A stretch of 64,000 nt of DNA from Candidatus Enterococcus ferrettii (GCF_017377655.1 NZ_JAFREL010000036.1:4087-68086); one strand, 5' to 3'; shown: positions 8,038 to 18,750, counted from the first letter of the stretch. A program made the numbers and translations. Notes: generated by a model from the letters alone, not told the origin.

Positions 8038-8322
8038 CATATCAAAAAGCTAAAAACGTGATGAAGAGAAAAGTATAAATGATTAAGCATCAAAGAGAGT
8101 CTGGGTAGGTGAGAGCCAGGCATGTGGAAGCCTTTAGAAAATGGTCTCTGAACGGTGACGTCGATAAGTAGGCGTCAACGGGGTAGCGCTCGTTAGATAC
8201 GCTCTAGTATGCATACGTACTAGTGAAGGCAAGAGTTGTGAGACTTTTGCGAACAAAGGTGGTAACGCGAGTAAACTCGTCCTTTTCTGACTCATTAAAG
8301 CAGAAAAGGACGAGTTTTTTTT
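8038..8322 (+). promoter_or_regulatory. T-box leader with AUG (Met) specifier
   Basis: The leader contains the T-box sequence AAAGGTGGTAACGCG at 8255-8269. After it comes a terminator (arms at 8274-8289 and 8301-8316, then T8). Stem I is closed by AGAGA (5' side, just before 8101) and TCTCT at 8145-8149. The triplet just above the closing helix on the 3' side is ATG at 8141-8143, so the specifier reads methionine. This fits the downstream methionine transporter: uncharged tRNA-Met would favour antitermination. The T-box is certain; the specifier placement is my reading of the fold. Confidence 0.88.
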
Positions 8323-8344
8323 AGCTTAAAATTAGGAGGAATTC

Positions 8345-9169
8345 ATGATGAAAAAAACGCACAAATTATTAGTAGGAACATTCGCAACAGCTGCACTGTT
8401 ACTGACAGGCTGCGGTGGCGGCAATGCCCAATCAGAAGCTTTAAATAAAAAAGAGGTGACTGTCGGCGTTACCTCTGGCCCGCATCAAGAGATTTTAGAA
8501 GAGGTAGCCAAGCAGGCGGAAGAAGATGGTTTGACCATTAATATTAAAGCCTTTGATGATTACAATACACCGAATACGGCCCTAAATGACGGTGATTTGG
8601 ATGCCAACAGCTACCAGACGATTCCGTTTTTGGATCAGCAGGTGAAGGATAAGAGCTATGAAATTGAGCAAGTCTTTGAGACGGTGGCCTTTCCATTAGG
8701 AGTTTATTCGGAACAGATTAAGAAATTGGATGAATTGAAGAGCGGCGACAAGGTCGGTGTACCGAATGATCCCACCAATGAATATCGGGCCTTGAAACTA
8801 TTGCAGGACGCAGGTGTAATCACTTTGAAGGATGGCGTTAAGGTCCAAGCCACTAAGAATGATGTCGGAGAAAATCCAAGAAACATCGATATTGTGGAGC
8901 TGGAGGCTTCCCAGATTCCATCTCAATTAGGTGAGCTTACGGCGGCGGTGATCAATACTAACTTTGCCTTCAGTGCGGGTTTGACAATTAATGATGATTC
9001 AATTTACCATGAACCGCTAGTGGACAATCCGTATCCGAATGTATTTGTGGTTCGCAGCAGCAACAAAGACGATGCAGTCGTTAAGGAAATTGAAAAATAC
9101 TACCATTCAGATGAAACAAAACAATTTATTGAAGAGAAATACAAAGGTTCGGTTGTACCAGCCTTTTAG
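8345..9169 (+). CDS. metQ: Methionine ABC transporter substrate-binding lipoprotein
   Basis: A 274-residue NlpA/MetQ-family lipoprotein. It has a signal peptide ending in the lipobox LLTGC (Cys around residue 23), then the opening KEVTVGVTSGPHQEIL typical of MetQ. The body of the family (LNDGDLDANSYQTIPFLDQQ; GELTAAVINTNFAF) is intact. It is anchored outside the membrane and delivers D/L-methionine to MetNI. AGGAGGA lies 4-5 bases before an ATG-ATG pair; either ATG (8345 or 8348) could be used. It is the first gene behind the Met T-box, followed within 16 bases by metN. Confidence 0.93.
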   Translation: MMKKTHKLLVGTFATAALLLTGCGGGNAQSEALNKKEVTVGVTSGPHQEILEEVAKQAEEDGLTINIKAFDDYNTPNTALNDGDLDANSYQTIPFLDQQVKDKSYEIEQVFETVAFPLGVYSEQIKKLDELKSGDKVGVPNDPTNEYRALKLLQDAGVITLKDGVKVQATKNDVGENPRNIDIVELEASQIPSQLGELTAAVINTNFAFSAGLTINDDSIYHEPLVDNPYPNVFVVRSSNKDDAVVKEIEKYYHSDETKQFIEEKYKGSVVPAF

Positions 9170-9185
9170 TGAGGAGGATCAGCAG

Positions 9186-10202
9186 ATGATTGAGTTGAAG
9201 CAGGTATCGAAAACTTATCAACAGAAAAATAAAACAATTGAAGCAGTGAAGGAAGTTAATTTATCCATTAAGAAGGGCGAAATCTTTGGGGTAGTAGGCT
9301 ATTCAGGAGCCGGTAAGTCAACTTTGATTCGCATGATCAACTTTTTGGAGCCGCCTACCCAAGGCGAGGTTTGGATCAATCAGCACAATCTAAACGAATT
9401 AACTAAGAAGGAATTGCTGCTGGCGCGCAGGAAGATCGGCATGATTTTCCAGGGCTACAATCTGCTTTCGACTGCCACAGTTTATGAAAATATTGCCAAG
9501 CCGTTAAGCCTGGAAGGTGTGCCAGCTGAGGAAATCAAGGTGCGGGCAGAAAAGTACTTAACTTTGGTTGGGTTGATGGATCGCAAAGATAATTATCCTG
9601 CGCAGCTTTCAGGTGGTCAAAGACAGCGGGTAGCCATCGCCCGGGCTTTAGCCCATGAGCCGGAGATTTTGCTTTCGGATGAAGCTACCAGCGCTCTTGA
9701 TCCGGAAACCACCGAATCGATTTTGGAGCTTTTGTTAGAGATTAATCAGGAGCTGGGGATCACCATTTTCTTGATTACCCATGAAATTGATGTGGTTCAG
9801 CGCATTTGCGATCGGGTGGCGGTGATGGAGGAAGGAGAGATCATCGAAGAAGGTCCTGTGATTGAAGTCTTTACCCAACCGAAAAAAGCCACTACTAAAC
9901 GCTTTATTGGTGCTAACGAAAATTATAATGTGCCAGAGGAAGTGTTGAATGACTACAAGCGCACTGGCCGTCTGCTGCACCTGCAGTTTATTGGTGACGA
10001 GGCCACCGAGCCAGTATTAGCCAAAGTGGCGCAGGATTATACATTAACACCGAACATTTTAAGCGGAAATATTAGTTACTTAAAGGATCAACGCCATGGA
10101 CAGCTGCTGGTTCAGTTGGCTGGCGGCAGTGAAGATGATTACCAAAATGCCAAAGACTACATCGCATCACAAGGCGTTTTTATTGAGGAGGTTCAAGCAT
10201 GA
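9186..10202 (+). CDS. metN: Methionine ABC transporter ATP-binding protein
   Basis: A 338-residue ATPase. It has Walker A GYSGAGKST, signature LSGGQRQRVAIARAL, and Walker B ILLSDEATSALDP. The C-terminal ~75 residues form the NIL (ACT-like) domain (from about LHLQFIGDEA) that binds methionine and inhibits transport in MetNI systems. The start is the ATG at 9186, 8 bases after GAGGAGG. An upstream in-frame ATG at 9039 lies inside metQ and has no ribosome-binding site, so I reject it. It overlaps metI by 4 bases (ATGA), which suggests coupled translation. Confidence 0.93.
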   Translation: MIELKQVSKTYQQKNKTIEAVKEVNLSIKKGEIFGVVGYSGAGKSTLIRMINFLEPPTQGEVWINQHNLNELTKKELLLARRKIGMIFQGYNLLSTATVYENIAKPLSLEGVPAEEIKVRAEKYLTLVGLMDRKDNYPAQLSGGQRQRVAIARALAHEPEILLSDEATSALDPETTESILELLLEINQELGITIFLITHEIDVVQRICDRVAVMEEGEIIEEGPVIEVFTQPKKATTKRFIGANENYNVPEEVLNDYKRTGRLLHLQFIGDEATEPVLAKVAQDYTLTPNILSGNISYLKDQRHGQLLVQLAGGSEDDYQNAKDYIASQGVFIEEVQA

Positions 10203-10861
10203 CACAATTTTTTGAACAATGGGGAGCCGTCATTTTAGAGGGCTTAGGACAGACATTGATCATGGTAGTGATCGGTTTGGGCATTTCCATCATCGTCGGC
10301 ATTCCTCTAGGGGTGCTACTGGTGTTGACGCGCCCGGGCGGTTTAAATAGCAGTCACGCGTTGTACTCTGTATCTAACTGGCTAATTAATATTTTGCGAT
10401 CACTGCCATTTATTATTATGCTCTTTCTGATTTTGCCAGTGACCAAATTTATTATGGGAACCACCATTGGTGTCAGAGGTGTGCTGCTGCCGTTGATTGT
10501 GTACACGGCACCTTATTTGGCCCGCTTGGTGGAAACTTCACTATTAGAAGTGGACGGAGGAGTGATTGAAGCCTATCAGTCCATGGGCATCAGTAATTTC
10601 AATATCATTAAGACTGTTTTGCTGCGGGAAGCCCGTGGCGGAATTATTCGTGGTTTGACGATTGCCATGATCGGCTTGATTGGTGCGACAGCGATGGCTG
10701 GCTTAGTGGGTGCCGGTGGATTAGGAAGTATCGCTTACCAATATGGTTTTTTACGGAATGAACCTGCTGTAATGTATGGTACAATTCTTTTATTAATTAT
10801 CTTAGTCCAAATCGTTCAGTCGATAGGCAATTTTATCGCAAAAAGCCTAGATCGGAGTTAA
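10199..10861 (+). CDS. metI: Methionine ABC transporter permease
   Basis: A 220-residue permease of the MetI family with five or six membrane helices. It has the ABC-permease EAA-like loop (EVDGGVIEAYQSMGIS, around residues 118-133) that contacts MetN. The GLVGAGGLGSIAYQYGF segment typical of MetI follows. Its start overlaps the metN stop. It forms the translocation channel of the MetQNI importer. The next gene begins 3 bases after its stop, so the amidase is in the same transcript. Confidence 0.93.
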   Translation: MTQFFEQWGAVILEGLGQTLIMVVIGLGISIIVGIPLGVLLVLTRPGGLNSSHALYSVSNWLINILRSLPFIIMLFLILPVTKFIMGTTIGVRGVLLPLIVYTAPYLARLVETSLLEVDGGVIEAYQSMGISNFNIIKTVLLREARGGIIRGLTIAMIGLIGATAMAGLVGAGGLGSIAYQYGFLRNEPAVMYGTILLLIILVQIVQSIGNFIAKSLDRS

Positions 10862-10863
10862 CC

Positions 10864-11643
10864 ATGAGAATTACCTTACTGCAATTGGATATTCAATTCG
10901 GTCAGCCAGAAGCTAATATGTTCCATGTGGAACAGTGGTGTGAAACAGCTCAACTTGTTCCGCACAGCTTAGTGGTGCTGCCGGAAATGTGGAATACGGG
11001 CTATGATTTAACTCGCTTAGCTGAAATTGCGGACACAGACGGCCGGCAAACTCAGCAGATGCTGTCACAACTGGCTAAAAAGTATCAGATTTACCTTTTA
11101 GGCGGTTCTGTCGCCCTTAAACGGGGAAATAAGTATTACAATACTACTTTTGTTTACGGGCCAGCAGGAGAGCTGTTAGGTAGCTATGACAAAGTCCATC
11201 TCTTTCGTTTGATGAAGGAAGAACAATTTTTGACGGCTGGGAATAGTAGTTTGTCAGTAAACATGGCAGAGACGGTTCTTTCCAATGTGATCTGTTACGA
11301 TTTGCGCTTTCCTGAGTGGTTTCGCAAGCAGGCCAGCGAATCGGGGACTCAACTATTTGTTGTACCAGCACAATGGCCACTAGTGCGCATTGAAGCCTGG
11401 CGCAAGCTTTTGCAGGCTCGGGCAATCGAGAATCAAGCCTTTGTTGTCGGTGTAAATCGTGTCGGTTCAGACCCTGATAATCAATTTGGCGGACATTCAA
11501 TGATTGTCGATCCGTTAGGGCGAATTGTTTTAGAACTGGATGATAATGAAGCAACTGGCTCAGCGACGATTGAGTTATCATTAATAGAAGAGGTACGAAG
11601 AGGTATTCCGATTTTTCATGATCGGCGTCCTGAACTTTATTAG
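10864..11643 (+). CDS. Carbon-nitrogen hydrolase, omega-amidase/MtnU-like
   Basis: A 259-residue nitrilase-superfamily amidase with the complete Glu-Lys-Cys triad: VLPEMWNTGY (Glu near 40), YDKVHLF (Lys near 110) and NVICYDLRFPEW (Cys near 145). The CYDLRFPEW form matches the omega-amidase/YafV/MtnU branch, which hydrolyses alpha-ketoglutaramate or 2-oxosuccinamate. These amides arise when glutamine- or asparagine-dependent transaminases make amino acids such as methionine from the keto acid. Its place as last gene of the Met T-box operon fits a role in methionine salvage transamination. The specific substrate is inferred from family and context. Confidence 0.8.
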   Translation: MRITLLQLDIQFGQPEANMFHVEQWCETAQLVPHSLVVLPEMWNTGYDLTRLAEIADTDGRQTQQMLSQLAKKYQIYLLGGSVALKRGNKYYNTTFVYGPAGELLGSYDKVHLFRLMKEEQFLTAGNSSLSVNMAETVLSNVICYDLRFPEWFRKQASESGTQLFVVPAQWPLVRIEAWRKLLQARAIENQAFVVGVNRVGSDPDNQFGGHSMIVDPLGRIVLELDDNEATGSATIELSLIEEVRRGIPIFHDRRPELY

Positions 11644-11664
11644 ACCTGAAATGGTCTTTTTTTT
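11642..11664 (+). terminator. Terminator of the met operon
   Basis: A 5-bp stem AGACC/GGTCT with a 6-base loop is followed by eight T. It begins at the amidase stop codon. Confidence 0.65.
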
Positions 11665-11724
11665 AACCATTGACAGAGAAAACAGTATAATAAAATGAAG
11701 AGAGTAACAATTAAGGAGACTACT

Positions 11725-12024
11725 ATGAAAGCAAAAGATTTATTAGCCGCTCTGCAGGTGGATACAACAGGCAAGTTAAATAGCTTATCAACAATGATTT
11801 ATGTTTACGCTGATATTGGAGAAAAGCCAGTAAAAGAATTGCATTTGGATACACCGGATGACCAGATTGAAATTAGAAAAGATCTTAAACAGCCTGCGTT
11901 AACGATGAAGGAGTTTGTTGACATTCTGAATCGTCACAAAGAAGCCAATTTATATTTGATAAAGGAAGAAAAGAAGCTGATTTATGGCTATCGCCTAATT
12001 AAAGATGGAATTGTCATCGGTTAA
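11725..12024 (+). CDS. Small hypothetical protein
   Basis: A 99-residue soluble protein, not recognised. It is compact with alternating hydrophobic and charged residues (predicted mixed alpha/beta), no signal peptide and no Cys. An in-frame ATG at 11695 exists, but AAGGAG 8 bases before the ATG at 11725 decides the start. TATAAT at 11686-11691 probably belongs to its own promoter. It stands alone between the met operon terminator and the hemolysin III gene. No function is proposed. Confidence 0.7.
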   Translation: MKAKDLLAALQVDTTGKLNSLSTMIYVYADIGEKPVKELHLDTPDDQIEIRKDLKQPALTMKEFVDILNRHKEANLYLIKEEKKLIYGYRLIKDGIVIG

Positions 12025-12111
12025 GAAATTCAATATAGTTTTGGAAACTAGATTGAATTATTTTTATAATCATGTTATGCTGTTGTCAACAAATAATTTG
12101 AGGTGAATTGT

Positions 12112-12750
12112 ATGAATGCAGAGTTTAGTCGCAAGTATTTAATTGCAAATGAAGTGTTAAATGCTGTAACACATGGAATTGCAGCTGTTTTGAGTTTAGT
12201 AGGAGTTGGTTTCTTATTGCAAAAGGCATCTACTAATATTGACTATGTTTCTTTTGCCATTTACGGTGTATGTTTGTTTGTCTTGTTCTTTGCTTCTACT
12301 ATGTATCATAGCTTGATCTTTACTAAGGCGCGCAAAGTTTTTCAGGTCTTTGATCATTGCTCCATCTTTTTACTAATTGCCGGCACGTATACACCATTTT
12401 GTCTGCTTCGTATCAAAGGGACATTGGGAATTATTTTGTTGGTAGTTATTTGGCTAGCGGCAATTACCGGAATTATTTATAAGAGCTTGACCTTGACGAA
12501 AAGAAACAGTGTTTCCAATATGTCAACGATATTATATAACGTAATGGGGTGGGCAGTAGTTATCGCTTTACCTACCTTATATCAAAGTATTGGTATTAAA
12601 GGTTTACTTTTATTAGTTGGTGGGGGACTTTCTTATTCAGTGGGCTCTTTATTTTATAGTATGAAAAGCAAGAAATTTACTCATGTTATATGGCATTTGT
12701 TTGTTATATTAGGAGCATTGCTGATGTTCTTTGTGGTTTACCTTTATTAA
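12112..12750 (+). CDS. Hemolysin III / PAQR family membrane protein (YqfA/TrhA-like)
   Basis: A 212-residue protein with seven predicted membrane helices. The family's conserved polar residues are present: NAVTHG near the start, STMYHS around residue 65, FDHCSIFLLIAGTYTPF around 80-96, and HVIWHLFV near the C-terminus. These Ser/His/Asp residues form the putative metal site of PAQR proteins. Bacterial members are linked to membrane energetics or lipid homeostasis and the hemolysin label is historical. A GTG at 12103 overlaps the ribosome-binding site; GAGGTG places the start at the ATG at 12112. Confidence 0.85.
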   Translation: MNAEFSRKYLIANEVLNAVTHGIAAVLSLVGVGFLLQKASTNIDYVSFAIYGVCLFVLFFASTMYHSLIFTKARKVFQVFDHCSIFLLIAGTYTPFCLLRIKGTLGIILLVVIWLAAITGIIYKSLTLTKRNSVSNMSTILYNVMGWAVVIALPTLYQSIGIKGLLLLVGGGLSYSVGSLFYSMKSKKFTHVIWHLFVILGALLMFFVVYLY

Positions 12751-12773
12751 TTGGATAGAACCACATAAAGTAA

Positions 12774-12805
12774 AAAATTCACGGTTCATTTGAACCGTGA
12801 ATTTT
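12774..12805. terminator. Bidirectional terminator
   Basis: A perfect 15-bp stem (arms AAAATTCACGGTTCA and its complement) with a TT loop lies between two convergent genes. A/T runs on both sides let it serve either strand. Confidence 0.85.
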
Positions 12806-12810
12806 CTTAC

Positions 12811-12990
12811 TTATTTTTTTGCTTCGTCTAAAGCAATTTCGTAAGCTTCAACTTGAGCATATAAGCGTTGGATTTGAATTTCGTTTTCAATGTAGTTGAT
12901 TGAGTTGCCTAAGCTTTCGCTGCGGCGATCTTCTAGACGTTCAACTTCTTTTTTTGCTTCGATTAACTTGCTATTTAGAAATTTTTCCAT
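12811..12990 (-). CDS. Small coiled-coil hypothetical protein
   Basis: A 59-residue highly charged protein (Glu/Lys/Arg-rich), predicted to be one long helix or coiled coil (from about KLIEAKKEVERLEDRR to the C-terminus). AAGGATC lies just before the ATG at 12990, and the gene ends 6 bases from the bidirectional terminator. The reading frame is clean and the codon usage ordinary, so I take it as a real gene. It is not recognised. Its other neighbour is the AI-2E family transporter gene, transcribed in the same direction from upstream. Confidence 0.7.
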   Translation of the reverse strand: MEKFLNSKLIEAKKEVERLEDRRSESLGNSINYIENEIQIQRLYAQVEAYEIALDEAKK

Positions 12991-13071
12991 GATCCTTCAC
13001 TCCGTTTCTTTTACTACCTCTAAATTAGCACTTCCGTTTGAAAATTACAAAAGAATGGTCTTGAGAATCAA

Positions 13072-14247
13072 CTATAAGTAATCATCTTCTGAGAAATCGG
13101 TATTTTCATATGTCCCTTTATCTCCGAAATAATGATTGTAGCGCTGTTTAAACTTCCGGAAGGTGAAGACCACTAACAACTTAATCATTGAATAAATTGG
13201 TATCCCGAAGATTACTCCAACTAGTCCAAGTAAATCACCCATAACCAACAAGACAATTAGGATGGTTACTGGATGAATTTTCAGGCGATCGCCCATTACT
13301 CGAGGAACGACTAAGTCTCCATGGAGCATTTGGACCGCGAACCAGGCGATAACGAATTTAACTACCATAAAGGTTGAATCCTGAAAGGCAATAAAAAGTC
13401 CTGGGAAAAAGGCTAAAAAGGCGCCGATGTAGGGAACAATGCTTAGGATACCCGCTGCAATTGCAATGACCGTAGCGAACTCCATGCCAATTAATAAAAA
13501 GACTATCCAATAAATGGCTCCTAGTAAAAGAGAAGCAATCACTTGCCCCTTTAAGAAAGCTCCCAACTGCTGGTTAGCAATTTTCGTCAATTCCTGCACA
13601 TCTTTACGGAACCTTGGCGGTACAATCGCAATAAATGATTGATACAGCTTGTGAGGATTCTTAATTAAGAAGAAGGCCACAATCGGTCCAGTAAATAAAG
13701 TAATGGCCACACTAGAAACGGCTGAAAAGATCGTGCCTAGTCCTTGAGCTCCTTTTTGCCAATTACTGGCAATAAAGTTGGCAAAGTCCTTCACAATTGA
13801 ATCAATTGAATTCAAAGCTTCGTTTGATTGAGCAGCGAAGGGTGTATTATCTAACAGATTTTGAACTGTTCCCTGAAAATCATTAAAGAATCCCGGAAGT
13901 TGTTCAAATAAATCAGAGGCTTGGCGTTCTACAATTGGTCCTAGCTGAAAGCCGCCAATTACTAAAGCTCCTAAAATCACGATATAGCTTAGTCCGATGC
14001 TTAATCCACGCGATAGGCCTTTCTTACTAAGAAAGTTAACAATTGGATTAAACAAATAATACAGCAGCAGTGCAAAGATCATTGGTGGCAAAATTGTGGT
14101 AAAAATAACTACCAATGGGTGAAAAATGAAAGAAATCTTGTTTAATAGGTAGACGGTAACTGATAAAAGAGCCACCAGCCCGATTAAATAGTAGGATGTT
14201 TTTCCGCCACAAAAAGCAACTAACGGCGATTTAGCGTCCTTTTTCAA
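13072..14247 (-). CDS. AI-2E family (PerM/UPF0118) membrane protein
   Basis: A 391-residue protein with the AI-2E transporter family layout. Two or three N-terminal helices come first, then a long soluble stretch (about residues 95-150), and a C-terminal helix bundle with the family signature (LSIVPYIGAFLAFFPG; the later HPVTILIVLLVMGDLLGLVG). Family members export small molecules or act as ion antiporters; the autoinducer role is established for only a few. I place the start at the TTG at 14247, because GAGGTG ends 7 bases before it; the GTG at 14256 is part of that ribosome-binding site. No neighbours suggest a substrate. Confidence 0.82.
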   Translation of the reverse strand: MKKDAKSPLVAFCGGKTSYYLIGLVALLSVTVYLLNKISFIFHPLVVIFTTILPPMIFALLLYYLFNPIVNFLSKKGLSRGLSIGLSYIVILGALVIGGFQLGPIVERQASDLFEQLPGFFNDFQGTVQNLLDNTPFAAQSNEALNSIDSIVKDFANFIASNWQKGAQGLGTIFSAVSSVAITLFTGPIVAFFLIKNPHKLYQSFIAIVPPRFRKDVQELTKIANQQLGAFLKGQVIASLLLGAIYWIVFLLIGMEFATVIAIAAGILSIVPYIGAFLAFFPGLFIAFQDSTFMVVKFVIAWFAVQMLHGDLVVPRVMGDRLKIHPVTILIVLLVMGDLLGLVGVIFGIPIYSMIKLLVVFTFRKFKQRYNHYFGDKGTYENTDFSEDDYL

Positions 14248-14364
14248 AAAAAGCACCTCGTTTCGATTTTATTTCTTTTAAGTATAACGAAAGATTAAGG
14301 TTGTGTATATGTGAAAGTTTCAATTGATTTTCAATTGTGTAAAAAGGGACAAAATTGTATTATT

Positions 14365-14378
14365 TGAAAGCGTTTTTC
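14365..14378 (+). promoter_or_regulatory. Candidate cre (CcpA) site upstream of glpK
   Basis: TGAAAGCGTTTTTC matches the catabolite-repression consensus TGWAARCGYTWNCW at 13 of 14 positions. It lies about 80 bases before the glpK start, as expected for a glycerol gene repressed by glucose. Confidence 0.6.
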
Positions 14379-14401
14379 TTTGTGATATATTTAAGATGTA
14401 A

Positions 14402-15964
<1,563 letters not shown>

Positions 15965-15971
15965 GAATGAC

Positions 15972-16007
15972 AGGCAGCCAAGTCTAAGGTGATTTGGCTG
16001 CCTTTTT
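15972..16007 (+). terminator. Terminator of glpK
   Basis: A 10-bp stem (AGGCAGCCAA/TTGGCTGCCT) with a 12-base loop is followed by five T. Confidence 0.85.
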
Positions 16008-16017
16008 GTGATTATTT

Positions 16018-17205
16018 TTAGCCTAAATACTTTTGACTGATAAACCTTGCGGTGTTAACAGCACCATCTGCGTGAAAAGTTTCCGCTAATTGTTGTGCTT
16101 TGTGCTGATAATCATCGCTTTGAATACTCTCAATGGCTTGACGCAGTTTGGTTTCGGAAAATGGTTTAGGCTTCAAGCGAATGGCATTGCCATAGTGTTC
16201 GCAGTATTTGAGATTCATGACCTGCTCCTGTTGAAGACCGAAACCGATGAAGGGTTTACCTGACAGACAGGCTGTTTGAACGGTTCCTTCACCGCCATGA
16301 ATAATCGAGAAGCTTAAATAAGAACCCAATAAGGGAGCTGGCAGCAGATCTGTGATCATAATTGATGATTCTTGAAATTCAGCGATCGCTTTTTCAGAAA
16401 GGTATTGTTTGATCGGTGCTACCACTAAAAAATTTAATTCGCGAAGAACGTTTAAAATATTCAAGGCTAAATCTGAATTTCCCGAGCTGCCTAATGCAAA
16501 ATAAACAATCGGTCTATTTTCTTGTTGTGCCGCCAATAAGGTATTCCGTAAATTATCAGGTAGCGAATCTCCCAATTGAGCAAAAATCGGTCCAATATTA
16601 TGATAGTTTTGGGGATACTTTTGCCAGCTGGTAAACTCATGAAATGTGGTAATTAGATTTTCATCCCCATCTAATAAGTCAATACTATACTTTGGCAGCG
16701 ACAGCTGATGCTCTCTGGCCACCGCCCTAAAAGCTTTCGGCTGCCATTTAACCTTCAATAAAAAAATGTCCAGTAAGGATTGTCGGTCATTTTCCAGCTG
16801 CGGCCGAGACATAGCATAGGGTTTAACATAAACCAAAGGAATTTTGGCAATCCGAGCACTAAGAAAAATCGTGACATTGGTTCCGGTAATAATTGCGGCG
16901 GGGCGTTTATCAGCAAGGTAGCTCAATTCACTGTTAATTCGGGAAGCAACTAACTCCTTCGTAAAAGGATTTTTCACAGATTTCATTTGATCTAGGTCCA
17001 TAATCTGCTGCTCCTGTTTTTTGGTTAAGATTGGGGAAAGCAGGGAAAAATCAAAACCGTTTTGACTAATTAGTGGAGCATATGTTGGTGAAAAACCAAA
17101 AAAGTGACAGTCACAGCTTTTTTTCAGCTGTTTAGCAACTTCAATCATCCGAGTAGTCTCAGCTAAGTTAAAGGTGGCCGGGGCAAAGACAATTACTTTT
17201 TTCAA
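16018..17205 (-). CDS. UGT-like (GT1/MGT) glycosyltransferase
   Basis: A 395-residue two-domain GT-B enzyme. The C-terminal half has VYFALGSSG (around residue 238-246) and the nucleotide-sugar signature HGGEGTVQTACLSGKPFIGFG followed by QQEQ, as in MGT/UGT glycosyltransferases. Such enzymes glycosylate lipids, macrolides or other small acceptors. The acceptor cannot be told from sequence. There is no signal peptide, so it acts in the cytoplasm or at the inner membrane face. The start is the TTG at 17205 with AAAGGAGG about 12 bases upstream, a rather long gap. The gene stands between glpK and the dap operon with its own signals. Confidence 0.75.
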   Translation of the reverse strand: MKKVIVFAPATFNLAETTRMIEVAKQLKKSCDCHFFGFSPTYAPLISQNGFDFSLLSPILTKKQEQQIMDLDQMKSVKNPFTKELVASRINSELSYLADKRPAAIITGTNVTIFLSARIAKIPLVYVKPYAMSRPQLENDRQSLLDIFLLKVKWQPKAFRAVAREHQLSLPKYSIDLLDGDENLITTFHEFTSWQKYPQNYHNIGPIFAQLGDSLPDNLRNTLLAAQQENRPIVYFALGSSGNSDLALNILNVLRELNFLVVAPIKQYLSEKAIAEFQESSIMITDLLPAPLLGSYLSFSIIHGGEGTVQTACLSGKPFIGFGLQQEQVMNLKYCEHYGNAIRLKPKPFSETKLRQAIESIQSDDYQHKAQQLAETFHADGAVNTARFISQKYLG

Positions 17206-17232
17206 GGGTACTGCAAACCTCCTTTTATGATA

Positions 17233-17263
17233 GAAAAATGCGCACCTTTAACAAGATGCGCAT
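17233..17263 (-). terminator. Terminator of the dapA-dapB-dapH operon
   Basis: A 7-bp stem ATGCGCA/TGCGCAT with a 12-base loop is followed, reading leftward, by a run of five T. It starts 8 bases after the dapH stop. Confidence 0.75.
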
Positions 17264-17270
17264 AAAAAAT

Positions 17271-17984
17271 CTATTTGCGAAGGTCATCCAAAAATTCGGT
17301 TTTTCCAGCCGTTTTTTCGTCCTTCATTTTGATAACACGTGCGGGTGAACCAGCAACAACAGCTCCAGCTGGAACATCTTCAGTTACAATGGCTCCTGCA
17401 GCTACCACCGCATCTTTACCGACACGCACGCCTTCCAATACTACTGCATTGGCACCAACTAATACGTTATCTTCAACAATAACCGGAGTAGCACTAGGTG
17501 GCTCAAGTACACCGGCCAAAACGGCACCTGCTCCAATATGGGCATGCTTTCCAACTGTTGCGCGAGCACCTAAGATGGCTCCCATGTCGATCATGGTTCC
17601 TTCACCTACTTCAGCACCAATATTAATGATGGCACCCATCATAATCACTGCGTTATCACCAATATCCACTCGGTCGCGAATCATCGCACCTGGCTCAATC
17701 CGAGCGTTTACTTTAGTGAAATCTAGCATAGGAATAGCGGAATTACGGCGGTCATTTTCAACATGACTTTCTAAAATACGGTCCGCTTGTTGTTCCAGTA
17801 ATGCTGTTACTTCTTGGGCATTGCCAATCCAGATCCAAGAATGTCCTTGACCGAAAATCTTTACCTTGTCACTTTTGACACCAGCTAAATCGCCTTGAAC
17901 GTAAGCTTTAACTGGTGACATTTTTTCTGCATTTTTGATATATTTAGCGATCTCATATGGATCGGTTAACTTCTCTGGGGTCAT
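17271..17984 (-). CDS. dapH: Tetrahydrodipicolinate N-acetyltransferase
   Basis: A 237-residue left-handed beta-helix acyltransferase. An N-terminal region (residues 1-85, with VKAYVQGDL) is followed by hexapeptide repeats (for example [27 protein letters not shown] split over turns) and the C-terminal [14 protein letters not shown]. Length and motifs match DapH (YkuQ), which N-acetylates tetrahydrodipicolinate in the acetylase branch of lysine synthesis. GTGAGGA precedes the ATG at 17984; the longer in-frame start overlaps dapB and is less likely. It is the third gene of the operon, 10 bases after dapB. The matching deacetylase is at 24832. Confidence 0.92.
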   Translation of the reverse strand: MTPEKLTDPYEIAKYIKNAEKMSPVKAYVQGDLAGVKSDKVKIFGQGHSWIWIGNAQEVTALLEQQADRILESHVENDRRNSAIPMLDFTKVNARIEPGAMIRDRVDIGDNAVIMMGAIINIGAEVGEGTMIDMGAILGARATVGKHAHIGAGAVLAGVLEPPSATPVIVEDNVLVGANAVVLEGVRVGKDAVVAAGAIVTEDVPAGAVVAGSPARVIKMKDEKTAGKTEFLDDLRK

Positions 17985-17994
17985 GTATGAATCC

Positions 17995-18750
17995 TCACTT
18001 CTCATCAATTAGTTGTTCCATGTCATATAAGCCTTCTGGTTTATGACTGACATATTTTGCTGCTTTTACTGCACCGCTAGCAAAAATATTGCGGGAAAGA
18101 GCTAAGTGACTCAGCTCAATTACTTCATCCGGTCCAGCATACAATACGGTATGTTCGCCAGGAATCGTACCACCACGTACGGCGTGAATCCCTAGTTCTG
18201 ACAGTGGATTGGTAAGATCATTTCCGTGACGGCCATATATATAGGTTTTCTTTTCCTTCACCGCATCATTTACTGCATCAGCTAGGAGCAAAGCTGTTCC
18301 ACTAGGGGAGTCTTTCTTCTGGTTATGATGCTTTTCAATGATTTCCATGTTGAAATCATCCTCTAATAAAGGTGTAATTTCGCGAATTGCTTTAGCCAAC
18401 AAGTTAATTCCAATCGACATATTAGCAGAAAAGAAGACGGCTGTTTTTTTACTAGCTGCTACCAACTGTTGCTTAGTTTCTTCATCTAGACCAGTAGTAG
18501 CAATCACTACTGGTAGTTTTTTTTCGACACAATATTCCAACACAGCAGGTGTGGCAGTATAATGAGAAAAATCGATAACTACATCCGCAACTACACCGCA
18601 ATCGGTCATGCTTTGGAAAGTGGGAAATTCTGCTTCGAAAGCTTCACGATCAACACCAGCAACAATCTGCATGCCGGGTTCGTTATCGATCATTTCTTGT
18701 AAAACTTTCCCCATTCGGCCATTAGCACCATTCAAAATGACTTTAATCAT
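17995..18750 (-). CDS. dapB: 4-hydroxy-tetrahydrodipicolinate reductase
   Basis: A 251-residue NAD(P)H-dependent reductase. It has an N-terminal Rossmann motif NGANGRMG (residues 7-14), [11 protein letters not shown] around residue 58, and the catalytic/substrate segment [16 protein letters not shown] around residues 138-153. It converts the DapA product to tetrahydrodipicolinate. The start codon overlaps the dapA stop by 4 bases (ATGA), so translation is probably coupled. It acts directly before DapH in the same operon. Confidence 0.95.
   Translation of the reverse strand: MIKVILNGANGRMGKVLQEMIDNEPGMQIVAGVDREAFEAEFPTFQSMTDCGVVADVVIDFSHYTATPAVLEYCVEKKLPVVIATTGLDEETKQQLVAASKKTAVFFSANMSIGINLLAKAIREITPLLEDDFNMEIIEKHHNQKKDSPSGTALLLADAVNDAVKEKKTYIYGRHGNDLTNPLSELGIHAVRGGTIPGEHTVLYAGPDEVIELSHLALSRNIFASGAVKAAKYVSHKPEGLYDMEQLIDEK

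Noticed and set aside
11144..11581. 145-codon - strand frame opposite the amidase
   Set aside because: Shadow of a gene with an intact catalytic triad; composition is Gln/Leu/Ser-rich and no homology is evident.
12597..12610. AAGGTTTACTTT inside the hemolysin III gene, and similar single sites near 44938 and 54547
   Set aside because: They match the partition-site consensus but are isolated and partly coding. AT-rich DNA will give such matches by chance.
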